From Haloarcula limicola (GTDB lineage Archaea; Halobacteriota; Halobacteria; Halobacteriales; Haloarculaceae), in assembly GCF_010119205.1 (NCBI RefSeq), contig NZ_WRXM01000001.1, forward strand, positions 1,488,001 through 1,552,000: 64,000 nt of DNA. Direction: 5' to 3'. The number at the start of each line of letters is the position of its first letter. The first letter of the stretch is position 1. The translations under genes were made by a program, and so were the position numbers. Of the stretch, positions 1 through 7,832 are shown one piece after another. The notes under the pieces were generated by a model. It did no database searches. It was not told the origin of the DNA and saw only the letters and a list, made by a program, of their open reading frames with translations.

Positions 1-918
1 GTCGGCGCGACCATCGTCAACACGGTCGGCATCAGCGGGTCGGCGCTGTTCGTCCCCTTCCTCATCTTCGTCTTCCCGGTCGTCGCCGGTGAGACGCTCA
101 CGCCGGAGACGCTCGTGAAGATCGGCCTCATCAGCGAGTCGTTCGGCCTGTCGAGTTCGGCGCTCGCGTTCATCCAGTACGGACTGGTGGACCGACGATT
201 GGCGCTCACGCTGGTCGGCGGCGGCATCCCGTTCGTCGTCGCCGGAGCGCTGCTCTCCTTCGTCATCCCGGCGCCGGTGTTCCACGCGATGCTCGGGCTC
301 GCACTCATCGCGGCGTCGTACCTGCTGTTCAAGGCCGATCTCGCACACGAAGAGCCGGAGTCGAGTGGCGACGAGTCGAGCGTCTCGGCCGACGGGGGTA
401 CCGACGACGGTCTGCCCAACGACGACGACAAGCTCGGCCCGGCCGGCGTCGAGAAGGACGACTCGGGGACCGTCACGCGCGTCGACCGCGACGGAAACGA
501 CTACGGCTACTCCCACGGCGGCTACCTCGAACGGTTCGCCAACTACAGCATCGGTGGCGTCTTCCAGGGGCTGGCCGGGTTCGGTATCGGCGAACTCGGT
601 ATCATCTCGATGCTCCGCACCGACGTGCCGGTTCGCGTCGCCATCGGGACCAACCACATCGTCGTCGCTACGACGGCCATCCTCGCGTCGCTCGTCCACG
701 TCTTCGGCGGTAGCCTCGTCCCCGGCGCGCACAGCATCAGCCTCGCGTCGACTCCGTGGAACATGGTCGTCTGGACGGTCCCCGCCACCGCGACGGGCGG
801 GCAGATCGCCCCCTACGTCTCCGCTGCACTGGACACCGAGATCATCAAGAAGGGCGTCGGCGCGCTGTTCGCTATCATCTCCGTCGCGCTGTTCCTGATG
901 GCCGGCGGTGCTTTCTAA
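1..918 (+). CDS. TauE/SafE-family membrane permease (5' truncated)
   Basis: The frame is open from base 1, so the start lies outside the window; 305 codons are visible. The protein is an integral membrane permease of the TauE/SafE (sulfite/sulfonate exporter) family, expected to move a small anion. Hydrophobic segments are seen at about residues 5-35, 60-112 and 180-300. The second half carries the Gly-rich repeat signature GFGIGELG of the family. The two membrane halves are separated by an unusually acidic, low-complexity loop (visible residues about 113-175, rich in D, E, S and G), which is longer than the short loop normal for the family. uspA follows 24 nt downstream on the same strand. 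The substrate cannot be told from sequence. Confidence 0.85.
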   Translation, partial: VGATIVNTVGISGSALFVPFLIFVFPVVAGETLTPETLVKIGLISESFGLSSSALAFIQYGLVDRRLALTLVGGGIPFVVAGALLSFVIPAPVFHAMLGLALIAASYLLFKADLAHEEPESSGDESSVSADGGTDDGLPNDDDKLGPAGVEKDDSGTVTRVDRDGNDYGYSHGGYLERFANYSIGGVFQGLAGFGIGELGIISMLRTDVPVRVAIGTNHIVVATTAILASLVHVFGGSLVPGAHSISLASTPWNMVVWTVPATATGGQIAPYVSAALDTEIIKKGVGALFAIISVALFLMAGGAF

Positions 919-942
919 CCTCCGGGCGTTCTCCGTCCGGGC

Positions 943-1380
943 ATGTATGACGATATCTTGCTCCCGACCGACGGCAGCGACGGCATCGCCGCGGCCGCCG
1001 AGCACGCCGGGAACTTCGCCGAGTCGTTCGACGCGACCGTCCACGTCCTCTCGGTCGTCGACACGCGTAACCGCTTCGAGAGCCCGACCAGCGGGCTCTC
1101 GGCAGAGGCGTGGACAGAGGCCGAAGAGGACCGTGCGACGGAGGCCGTAGAAGACACCGTCGCCGAACTCTCCGACGATATCGCGGTGGAGACGGTCGTC
1201 AGAGAGGGCGTCCCTCGGACGGAGATCCTGGAGTACGTCGGAGACGAGGCGATGGATCTCATCATGATGGGTACGCACGGTCGAACTGGTATCGACCACT
1301 ACCTCATCGGCAGCGTCGCCGAGAAGGTCGTCCGTCGCTCACCGGTCCCGGTGACGACCGTGCGGGTGGGCAACGAGTAG
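943..1380 (+). CDS. Universal stress protein, UspA family
   Basis: A 145-residue single-domain UspA protein beginning MYDDILLPTDGSDG. The nucleotide-binding signature of ATP-binding Usp proteins is present near the C-terminus (GTHGRTGIDHYLIGS: G-x2-G-x9-G-S). Usp proteins are cytoplasmic dimers that bind ATP and are induced by stress. The gene lies 24 nt after the TauE-like permease and could be cotranscribed with it. Its TAG stop is the start of a sequence (TAGCGAGGGGC) that recurs at the 3' ends of hisE and the second GH15 gene; see the repeat entries. Confidence 0.9.
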   Translation: MYDDILLPTDGSDGIAAAAEHAGNFAESFDATVHVLSVVDTRNRFESPTSGLSAEAWTEAEEDRATEAVEDTVAELSDDIAVETVVREGVPRTEILEYVGDEAMDLIMMGTHGRTGIDHYLIGSVAEKVVRRSPVPVTTVRVGNE

Positions 1381-1420
1381 CGAGGGGCCGCCGGAACGAA
1401 GTGACGGTGACTCTTCGAAA
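1372..1420 (+). repeat. 3'-end repeat copy at uspA stop
   Basis: The stop codon of uspA lies in GAGTAGCGAGGGGC. The same word GTAGCGAGGG is found at the stop of hisE (minus strand, 46786) and at the stop of the second GH15 gene (61570), and again several times downstream of 61570. Only the first 14 or so bases match here, so this is a partial member. Confidence 0.4.
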
Positions 1421-1438
1421 CGGAGACAGAGATACCAC

Positions 1439-1771
1439 TCAGCTCGATTCGACGAACGCGACGAGCTCCGCCGTCGGGACGAACCCGTCGGCGCGGCGGT
1501 CGACCAACTCCCCGTCGACGAAGAGCAGGAACGTCGGGACACTCCGGACGTCGAACGCCTCGACGGCGTCTAAGTCCTCCTTCGGGTTGAAGACAACGAC
1601 GGCCGCGTCGGTCGCTCGGGCGACGTTGTCGAGGATCGGCTCCATCGATTGGCAGATGGTACACCCCTCGGTGCGGACCATCGTCAGCACGCGGTCGCTG
1701 TCCGCCAGTACGTCGTCTAATTCCGCGCGCGTTCGGACCGTGACCGGCCGGTCGTGGTCGGAAGCAGCCAT
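1439..1771 (-). CDS. Thioredoxin-family protein
   Basis: 110 residues with a thioredoxin fold pattern: active-site CTIC at residues 37-40 and the cis-proline motif SVPT at 77-80. The two cysteines support a disulfide redox role in the cytoplasm (no signal peptide). The C-T-I-C active site differs from the CGPC of classical thioredoxin, which usually shifts redox potential and partner choice. It is transcribed convergently to uspA. Partner proteins cannot be inferred from the neighbours. Confidence 0.85.
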   Translation of the reverse strand: MAASDHDRPVTVRTRAELDDVLADSDRVLTMVRTEGCTICQSMEPILDNVARATDAAVVVFNPKEDLDAVEAFDVRSVPTFLLFVDGELVDRRADGFVPTAELVAFVESS

Positions 1772-1837
1772 GTGGGGCGTACGGTCCGCGGCGGGGTAAG
1801 GGTTTCAGGCAGCGGTGGTCGTTCGCTCGGCCGTGAC

Positions 1838-2317
1838 TTACGCGGCGGACGAGCAGTCGACCCGATACTCGACCGTTCGATTCTCGGTCGTCTCAGCGAA
1901 GACGCTCTCGCCCTCGGCCCGCGCGCCGAACTCGACGGTCGCGTTCTGCTGGCCGCTCCCGGTGCAGTTGAACTGCACAGTGACATCGCGCTCCTCGCCG
2001 ACGCCGACCGATTGGTCCGTCACGGTGTCGCTGGCCGGGGCCGCTTCCAGTCCGTCGCTGGACGATACCTCGTACTCGACGGTGAAATTGACGGGTTGAG
2101 CGAACTGGTTTCGGAGGGTGACGAACCGATCCTCGTACTGGCCACTGCCGGACAGATCGACTTCGTCGGAGTAGTTCAGCGCCATGTAGGCGTCCTCGTC
2201 GCCGACGACCTCGACGCTCGCCGCCCGGTCGGCCGTCACCGAACTGAACCCGCCGCTGCCGACGGCGAACGCCAGCGCCACCGTCGCGACGACTGCGAGG
2301 GCGACGCGCCTACGCAT
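1838..2317 (-). CDS. Small exported protein with SipW-class-like signal
   Basis: 159 residues. The N-terminus is a short basic, hydrophobic leader ending in GSGGFSSVTADR (residues 20-31), the same motif as in the two DUF1102-type proteins at 3327 and 3967. The remainder is a beta-rich, acidic domain with two cysteines (in FNCTG and YRVDCSS) that could form a disulfide outside the cell. The start overlaps the stop of the upstream regulator gene by 8 nt, so the two are one transcription unit. Function is inferred from context: a structural or matrix-type surface protein processed by the S26 peptidase at 6659. No enzymatic motif is visible. Confidence 0.75.
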   Translation of the reverse strand: MRRRVALAVVATVALAFAVGSGGFSSVTADRAASVEVVGDEDAYMALNYSDEVDLSGSGQYEDRFVTLRNQFAQPVNFTVEYEVSSSDGLEAAPASDTVTDQSVGVGEERDVTVQFNCTGSGQQNATVEFGARAEGESVFAETTENRTVEYRVDCSSAA

Positions 2318-2936
2318 CGCTCACCTCGGGGGGTCTCTCGTCGACGCCGAGTCGCATCCGCCGGGAGAGCAGGAAGTGCGAGACCGACGAGACGAGAAAC
2401 ACCCCGAGCAAGAAGACGGTCCACCCGGCGAAGGGCACCGCGGCGAACGGTGCGATTTCCAGCCACGACAGCGAGACGATCGCCGTCCCGAACAGCGTGA
2501 ATCCCAGGTAGTACGAGCTCCACGGGATGTCGTATCGGTCGACCACCTCCAGATAGATGTCGAGGTCGGCCGCGGCGTCGGTGAGCGCGACCTCGCCGGC
2601 GCGGCGGTCGAAGTCGACGACGCCGGTGTCGTCCATCTTCGGGAGGTGGAACTGCTGGAGCGAGGTGTACACCGTCTTGCGCTCGCTCGCCGAGATCTCC
2701 GCGACGGTGCTGTCGTTCTCCCACGCGGCGACCTGTTCGGCGAGGTCCGACAGCGTCACGTCGGTCCGCTCGTCGTGGAGGTAGTGTAACGTGTAGCGCC
2801 GCCGGCGGTTGCTCAGCATCTCGAACGCGTCGTCGCGCGAGAGGTCCGTCTCTCCCTCGGGTTGGTCGTCCGATTCCTGTTCCTCTGCCGCCTGAAGGGT
2901 CTCTTCCCCGGTGGATCCTGCTTGTGCCTTACTCAT
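2310..2936 (-). CDS. Membrane-anchored HTH regulator (DUF7344-like)
   Basis: 208 residues from the start at 2936. A Shine-Dalgarno GGAGGT sits 4 nt before this ATG, which decides it over an upstream ATG at 3035 in the same frame. Residues about 35-130 form a winged-helix domain (LSRDDAFEMLSNRRRRYTL and LSDLAEQVA are typical of the haloarchaeal DUF7344 group as I recall it). Two membrane helices follow (about 140-162 and 170-195), so the DNA-binding domain is tethered to the membrane. It is divergent from the exported-protein genes at 3327-5577 and overlaps the exported protein at 1838, so it probably senses and controls this locus. The family name is from memory. Confidence 0.8.
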   Translation of the reverse strand: MSKAQAGSTGEETLQAAEEQESDDQPEGETDLSRDDAFEMLSNRRRRYTLHYLHDERTDVTLSDLAEQVAAWENDSTVAEISASERKTVYTSLQQFHLPKMDDTGVVDFDRRAGEVALTDAAADLDIYLEVVDRYDIPWSSYYLGFTLFGTAIVSLSWLEIAPFAAVPFAGWTVFLLGVFLVSSVSHFLLSRRMRLGVDERPPEVSDA

Positions 2937-3037
2937 GCTAACCTCCCACCCCTGGGAGATACCGCGATCGACTGCGACTGACTGCGACCGCCTGCGATCG
3001 GCGTCGGCTGTATGCATTTGCAACGTGGGCCACATAT

Positions 3038-3050
3038 GGTATAAAACTAT
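3038..3050 (-). promoter_or_regulatory. TATA box for the HTH regulator operon
   Basis: On the minus strand this reads AGTTTTATACC, a good haloarchaeal TATA element about 105 nt upstream of the regulator start. It implies a leader of roughly 80 nt, in keeping with the strong Shine-Dalgarno there. The rest of 2937-3326 holds no convincing gene. Confidence 0.5.
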
Positions 3051-3326
3051 TGGAGAGCTATCATGAAGCCGGTCGGAGCGTATCTGGATACAACTCTGGA
3101 CAACTCTGCTTCAGTTGACGGTAGACACCGGTAACCGTCCAGATAGCAGCGCGATACGGTATCGAAAACGGTGTTTGAACCCCCCTCTCGGAACCGTAGT
3201 CGGCCCCTATCAATCTTCAAACACTCACAGGTCCCCTGTCAAAGAGATTACTACAATGCGGGAAGGGGGACATGACTCAGGTAGCGCTTGCCCGTAGGGG
3301 GTGGGCGCGACCGAGGTATACAAACG

Positions 3327-3947
3327 ATGCAACGACGCAAGTTCCTGATCGGAATGGGATCGCTCGCGGCCGGCTCGGCCGCTGCAATGGGTACCGGCGC
3401 GTTCACGAGTGTGAGTGCGGACCGCAATGTCAGTGTTGCGCTTGAAAGCGACGATAACGCGTTGCTCAAGATGGCACCGACGGACGGCCCGAACGCTGCC
3501 TACGCGACGCAGAACAGTAACACTCTCGAGATCAATATCGACGAGACGAACTCGGTGAGCGGTGACGGTCTGAACGACGACGCTCGTACCATCATTCGAG
3601 ACGTGTTCAAAATCACGAACCACGGCACCCAAGATGTCTATGTCTTCATCGAGAACGAAGACATTCCGGATGGCGTCGGCGTGTTCTCTGATTACCCAGC
3701 TAACGCCGAATCGGGTGCCGGAGAGCCGGTTCCGGGTACCAGCGGACCAACGACTGGAATCGGTGAAGGGAGTCAAAGTAAAACTGGTGCACCTGACCAT
3801 CCCATCCCAGAGCGTATTCTCGTCCCTACGGGTGAGACAATGGACGAGATCGGCTTCTCGTTCAACACTGGAAGCCGTGGTCAGTTCGACCCGAGTGATT
3901 TCCCGGTGGACATTACCATCCAGGCGGTCGCGGAGAGTTCCTACTGA
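3327..3947 (+). CDS. DUF1102-type exported protein 1
   Basis: 206 residues from the ATG at 3327. The N-terminus MQRRKFLIGMGSLAAG is a twin-Arg-like leader that continues into GTGAFTSVSADR (residues 22-33), the pattern annotated in archaea as a SipW-dependent-type signal. The mature part is an acidic beta-sandwich-like domain with no catalytic motif. The next gene, 19 nt away, encodes a protein with the same leader at identical positions. Base composition here is visibly less GC-rich than in the flanking genes. Probably a secreted structural subunit; the relation to TasA/camelysin is inference. Confidence 0.75.
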   Translation: MQRRKFLIGMGSLAAGSAAAMGTGAFTSVSADRNVSVALESDDNALLKMAPTDGPNAAYATQNSNTLEINIDETNSVSGDGLNDDARTIIRDVFKITNHGTQDVYVFIENEDIPDGVGVFSDYPANAESGAGEPVPGTSGPTTGIGEGSQSKTGAPDHPIPERILVPTGETMDEIGFSFNTGSRGQFDPSDFPVDITIQAVAESSY

Positions 3948-3966
3948 ACAGCCTCTTATCTAAGCC

Positions 3967-4551
3967 ATGAAACGACGCACGCTCCTGGCCGGACTCGGCA
4001 GCCTGACAGCGGCTAATAGCCTAATCGTCGGGTCAGGAGCGTTCACGAGCATATCAGCTGATCGAACCATCAACGCTGAAATCGCCGACGACAATAGGGC
4101 ACTCCTCGCGATTCACGAACGGGGTGATAGTCGTTATGGCGTGGGAGGCCGGAGCAACGAGAGTGGGGATACCGTCACGTTCAGTTTCCCTGGAGTAGGA
4201 CGACGACTCAACAACGACGACCCTGGCGTCGGACTCGGCGTCGACTCTGTCTATGAGTTCACGCAAGACAGCGGTGAGGCCGATAGTCAGAGTCCCAAGC
4301 AGGGATTAGCCCGTATCCAGAACCAAGGTACACAGTCTGTCGAGGTCTATTCGGTTCACGAAACGAGCTCAGAGCTTGAAATTGAGCTGTTCGACGTAAC
4401 TAACCCCGATAGGACGGCACTGCGTGACGACCCCACTGTCATGAATGTCGGTGATCACGTCGACGTAGGGTTCCGGATCCGAACCACGGGTACTGACCTC
4501 GGAACTCACGACGAGACGCTGACGATAGTCGCCGAAGCTACTGACGACTGA
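3967..4551 (+). CDS. DUF1102-type exported protein 2
   Basis: 194 residues. MKRRTLLAGLGSLTAA leads into GSGAFTSISADR at residues 22-33, exactly the position seen in the upstream paralogue. The mature domain is acidic and beta-rich and ends with a sequence typical of the family (DETLTIVAEA). It lies 19 nt after the preceding gene, so the two form an operon. Like its neighbour it is less GC-rich than the surroundings. Predicted to be exported and cut after the hydrophobic region by the signal peptidase encoded at 6659; a filament or matrix role is inferred only from gene context. Confidence 0.75.
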   Translation: MKRRTLLAGLGSLTAANSLIVGSGAFTSISADRTINAEIADDNRALLAIHERGDSRYGVGGRSNESGDTVTFSFPGVGRRLNNDDPGVGLGVDSVYEFTQDSGEADSQSPKQGLARIQNQGTQSVEVYSVHETSSELEIELFDVTNPDRTALRDDPTVMNVGDHVDVGFRIRTTGTDLGTHDETLTIVAEATDD

Positions 4552-4567
4552 GAGCCGTTGTGGTCCG

Positions 4568-4587
4568 CACCACCTTGGGGGGTGGTG
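4568..4587 (+). terminator. Stem-loop after DUF1102 pair
   Basis: CACCACC pairs perfectly with GGTGGTG across a 6-nt loop, 16 nt after the stop of the second DUF1102 gene. No strong T-run follows (only CTCTTT), so it may act as a processing or attenuation hairpin rather than a full terminator. Confidence 0.4.
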
Positions 4588-4686
4588 GCACCACCTCAGT
4601 CTCTTTGAACTGGCTTCAATCACCAGAATACAATGACAATACGAGATACATTTGGAGCCAACACGTCTGACCGGCACTGATCATCC

Positions 4687-5577
4687 GTGAATAGAACTAT
4701 ACTCCTGCTCGTCGCTACCGTCACGTCTGCCGCGATACTCATCCCGACCGGCGCGATACCGTTCGCCGAGTCGGGGACCGACCGAGTGAGCGAAGACATC
4801 GAGATGGCACCCGCCGACACCCTCAACGGCGATTACGCCATCCTGAACGAGAACGACGAGATAGAACTCCTGCTGACCGACGCCAACCCGTATATCGACG
4901 GGGCCGGCGTGGACGCCGACGCCGTCACTCCGATCGACTGCGTGTTCACGGTGACCTACACCGGCGACAGCACCGCCGAAGTGTGGCTGACCGACGACGC
5001 CGAGGACGTGCGGTTCTACCGGGACACCGACCCCGAGGACTCGCTCGAACGGAGCGAGAACAGCGTCGTCCTCCGGCCGAACGAGAGCGTCTCGGTCGGC
5101 TTGCTGGTCGACACGCGCGGCGACCACGACGTCGAGGAGGTAGATACGTTCACCGTGCACGCGGAGCTCGCAGAGCAGCGGGACCGACGGAACGACCGCG
5201 GAAACGGCGGCAGTAACGGCCGGAACGGCGTCGGAGGAGACGACAGAAACGACGACCCCGGCCGCGAAGACCGCGGAAACGACGACCCCGGCAGCGCGGC
5301 GGGCGGGGCGAGCGAACCGCCGCGACAGACGCCGGCCCCACCGACGGCGACCCCCGACCGGACGCCGGACGCGGACGCAGACGATGCAACGGCCGAGGCG
5401 GCGGACGAGACGGGGACTGCGGCGATCGCCGGTGACGACGCCGCGTCGGGTGCGGACGCGCCGGCGGCCGACGAACCGACGGAACTCGGCGGGTTCAGTC
5501 CCGGCCCGCTGGGGCTCGTCGTCGGGTCGCTGGCGGCGGTGTTGCTCGGACTCGCCGCGTTCCGGGCGTTCGGCTGA
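4687..5577 (+). CDS. Surface protein with acidic linker and C-terminal anchor
   Basis: 296 residues from a GTG start. An N-terminal hydrophobic leader (residues 2-25) is followed by a beta-rich domain (about 30-160) resembling those of the two upstream DUF1102-type proteins. Then comes a long disordered linker (160-270) first rich in R, N, G and D and then in A, P, T and D. A membrane helix (about 275-295, PLGLVVGSLAAVLLGLAAF) ends the protein. The layout is that of a cell-surface anchor or base subunit. It sits between the DUF1102 pair and the rhomboid-like gene. Confidence 0.7.
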   Translation: MNRTILLLVATVTSAAILIPTGAIPFAESGTDRVSEDIEMAPADTLNGDYAILNENDEIELLLTDANPYIDGAGVDADAVTPIDCVFTVTYTGDSTAEVWLTDDAEDVRFYRDTDPEDSLERSENSVVLRPNESVSVGLLVDTRGDHDVEEVDTFTVHAELAEQRDRRNDRGNGGSNGRNGVGGDDRNDDPGREDRGNDDPGSAAGGASEPPRQTPAPPTATPDRTPDADADDATAEAADETGTAAIAGDDAASGADAPAADEPTELGGFSPGPLGLVVGSLAAVLLGLAAFRAFG

Positions 5578-5627
5578 GACGCACGCGCGGTCGGCCCGAT
5601 GCGATCGTCGATACCGCCGCAACTGAG

Positions 5628-6599
5628 ATGAGGGACGCGCCGAAACGAACGGCAGACGACCGAGCGATGAACGCGAGCGAGGGGAGGGAAACGGCGGACG
5701 AGAGCGCCCTGCGGACGGTCAGCGAGCGAACCGCAGCGTTCGACGTCTGTCTGCTGCTCTCGATCCCGATAGCGTTGCTCGCCGTCGCGTCGCTTCCGCT
5801 CGCCGTCCGCGAGTCGCTCGTCTTCGAGTACACGGACCCGACGCTCGCGACGGCGCTCGCCTCGCCGTTCGTCCACCTGACGCCCGTCCATCTCGGGACG
5901 AATCTCGCGGTGTACGCGCTCGTGGTTCCCACGGCCTACCTTCTGAGCGTTCTGAGCGAGCGGCGGCGGCGGTTCCGCGTCGTCTTCGTCTCGCTGGTGC
6001 TCGCCTGCCCGCTCACGCTGTCGTATCTCAATCTGGCGATCGTCCGGCAGAGCGCCGGCGTCGGCTTCTCGGGCGTGCTGATGGCCCTTTACGGCTATCT
6101 GCCGTTGGCGCTCGCCACCTATCTCGATCGTCGCTTCGACGTCGGTCGGGTGCGACAGACCGGGCCGCTGCTGTTCTTCGTGGGCTTGCTGCTGATGACG
6201 ACGCTGACCCTCGTCGCCGTCCGCACCCACCGAGTCGCCGTCCCGCTGCGCGGGACGATGGTGCCGGTCACGTGGCTCCTCTCGGTGACGCTCCTCGGCG
6301 TGCTGGCGGCGCTCGCGCTGACCGTCGCGCTGTACGTGCTCTCGGGTCTCGACGAGTGGTGGCCGAGTCGGTCGACCCTCACCGACGCCGCGGCGCGGAC
6401 CGGGCACTTCGAACTGGCCGTCGTCTCGACGGCGGTGTTTCTCACGGTGCCGATCGCCACGTTTCCGGTCGACCCCGTCGTCGCGGGTAGCGTCGTGAAC
6501 CTCTACGTCCACGTACTGGGCTACGCGTTGGGATTCATCGGCGCGTACGCGACGGTGGTTCTCGACCGCGCGTTGTTTGCCACTTCGCCTCGCCTGTGA
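5628..6599 (+). CDS. Rhomboid-like intramembrane serine protease
   Basis: 323 residues with 6-8 membrane helices. Rhomboid hallmarks are readable: FVHLTPVHLGTN at residues 81-92 (the oxyanion-side H and N), GFSG at 146-149 with Ser148 as nucleophile, and VHVLGYALG with His295 as partner. The Ser-to-His distance of 147 residues is much longer than the roughly 50 of GlpG, because two or three extra hydrophobic segments lie between (180-240, 262-282). Rhomboids cut transmembrane helices. Its neighbours encode membrane-anchored surface proteins, so release of these is a plausible role. Whether it is active is not shown; a pseudo-rhomboid is the alternative. Confidence 0.65.
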   Translation: MRDAPKRTADDRAMNASEGRETADESALRTVSERTAAFDVCLLLSIPIALLAVASLPLAVRESLVFEYTDPTLATALASPFVHLTPVHLGTNLAVYALVVPTAYLLSVLSERRRRFRVVFVSLVLACPLTLSYLNLAIVRQSAGVGFSGVLMALYGYLPLALATYLDRRFDVGRVRQTGPLLFFVGLLLMTTLTLVAVRTHRVAVPLRGTMVPVTWLLSVTLLGVLAALALTVALYVLSGLDEWWPSRSTLTDAAARTGHFELAVVSTAVFLTVPIATFPVDPVVAGSVVNLYVHVLGYALGFIGAYATVVLDRALFATSPRL

Positions 6600-6628
6600 T
6601 CCAAGCTAGTATTGTTACTTCACCAACT

Positions 6629-6636
6629 GTTTTATG
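6629..6636 (+). promoter_or_regulatory. TATA box of the signal peptidase gene
   Basis: GTTTTATG is centred 27 nt before the ATG at 6659, the spacing of a leaderless haloarchaeal promoter. The peptidase gene therefore has its own promoter although it lies in the surface locus. Confidence 0.5.
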
Positions 6637-6658
6637 ACGGCATATCATACAGAGACTG

Positions 6659-7804
6659 ATGACACTGCGGCGGGGGGTAGAGCTGGGGCTGGAGGCAGCG
6701 ATGGCGCTGTTTCTCGTCGCCATGGTCGCCGGACAGTTGCTCGGCCAACCCGTGTTGTTGGGCTACGTCACGACTGGCAGCATGCAACCCACGTTGGACC
6801 CGGGCGACGGGTTCGTAGCGGTTCCGGCGGCCGTCGCGGGGCCGATCGAGGAGGGCGACGTGGTCACGTTTCGGGCCGAAGAGCTACACGGCGGGGGGTT
6901 GACGACCCACCGGGTCGTCGACGAGACCGAGCGCGGCTACGTGACCCGGGGCGACAACAACCCGTTTACCGATCAGGACGGCGACGAGCCGCCGGTGACC
7001 GACGCGCAGATAGTCGCCGTCGCCTGGCAGCCCGGCGGGGCGGTGCTGTCGATCCCCGGCGTCGGACTGCTCGTCACCGGCACACAGGACGCCATCGCGG
7101 GGGTACAGCAGCGCCTCGCGGTGCTCACCGGCAGTCGCTCCCTGCTCGGTACGCAGGGTATCGCCTACCTGCTCGTGGCGCTGTCGCTCGGAGCGTACGT
7201 CGCGGACGTGGCGCTGAGCGACGATCGAAAGCGCCAGCGGACCCGGTCGCGAGAGACGGGGACGGACGTCCGCCTCGTCGTCGCCGTCTTCGCGGCGGCG
7301 GTGGTGCTGGCCGCGACGGCGGCGATGGTGGCCCCGGCGGGGAGCACCGAGTTCGGGATCGTCAGCGCCGAGAGCGACGCGCCCGGCAGTCGCGTCATCG
7401 AGACCGGGACCAGCGAGTCGGTGCCGTATCTCCTCCAGAACGGCGGGTTCGTCCCGGTGGTCACGTACTTCGAGCCGGTCACCGACGGCGTCGACGTTCG
7501 ACCGCGGGAGACGCGGATCCCGGGCCGCTCGACGGTCAACGCGACGCTCGTCCTCACCGCGCCGCCGGAGACCGGCTACTACCGGCAGTACCTCGTCGAA
7601 CACCGATACCTGCTGATACTCCCCCAGCCGGCGATTCGAGCGCTCTACGGGGTGCATCCGTGGCTCCCCATCGCCGCCATCGACGGCGTCCTCGGCGGGT
7701 CGTTCTACCTCCTCGGGACGACGCTCGCCGGGACCGGACGCGTCCGCACTCGCTCCCGAGAGGCCCCCTCTCGGTTCGACCGGTTCCTCTCTCGACTCAG
7801 ATAG
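6659..7804 (+). CDS. Signal peptidase I (S26) with C-terminal extension
   Basis: 381 residues. The N-terminal half is an S26 peptidase: membrane helix (13-30), catalytic Ser41 in GSMQPTL, His84 in TTHRVV and Asp99 in TRGDNNP. This is the archaeal/SipW-like Ser-His type, not the bacterial Ser-Lys type. A second helix (165-185) and a third (210-228) follow. A beta-rich extracytoplasmic domain (230-320) and a last hydrophobic stretch (330-360) make it about twice the length of a minimal archaeal enzyme. It lies within a cluster of exported proteins sharing one signal motif, which suggests a dedicated peptidase rather than the housekeeping one. Confidence 0.85.
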   Translation: MTLRRGVELGLEAAMALFLVAMVAGQLLGQPVLLGYVTTGSMQPTLDPGDGFVAVPAAVAGPIEEGDVVTFRAEELHGGGLTTHRVVDETERGYVTRGDNNPFTDQDGDEPPVTDAQIVAVAWQPGGAVLSIPGVGLLVTGTQDAIAGVQQRLAVLTGSRSLLGTQGIAYLLVALSLGAYVADVALSDDRKRQRTRSRETGTDVRLVVAVFAAAVVLAATAAMVAPAGSTEFGIVSAESDAPGSRVIETGTSESVPYLLQNGGFVPVVTYFEPVTDGVDVRPRETRIPGRSTVNATLVLTAPPETGYYRQYLVEHRYLLILPQPAIRALYGVHPWLPIAAIDGVLGGSFYLLGTTLAGTGRVRTRSREAPSRFDRFLSRLR

Positions 7805-7832
7805 CGTCTCCAACGAACTCACTCAGCATCTC

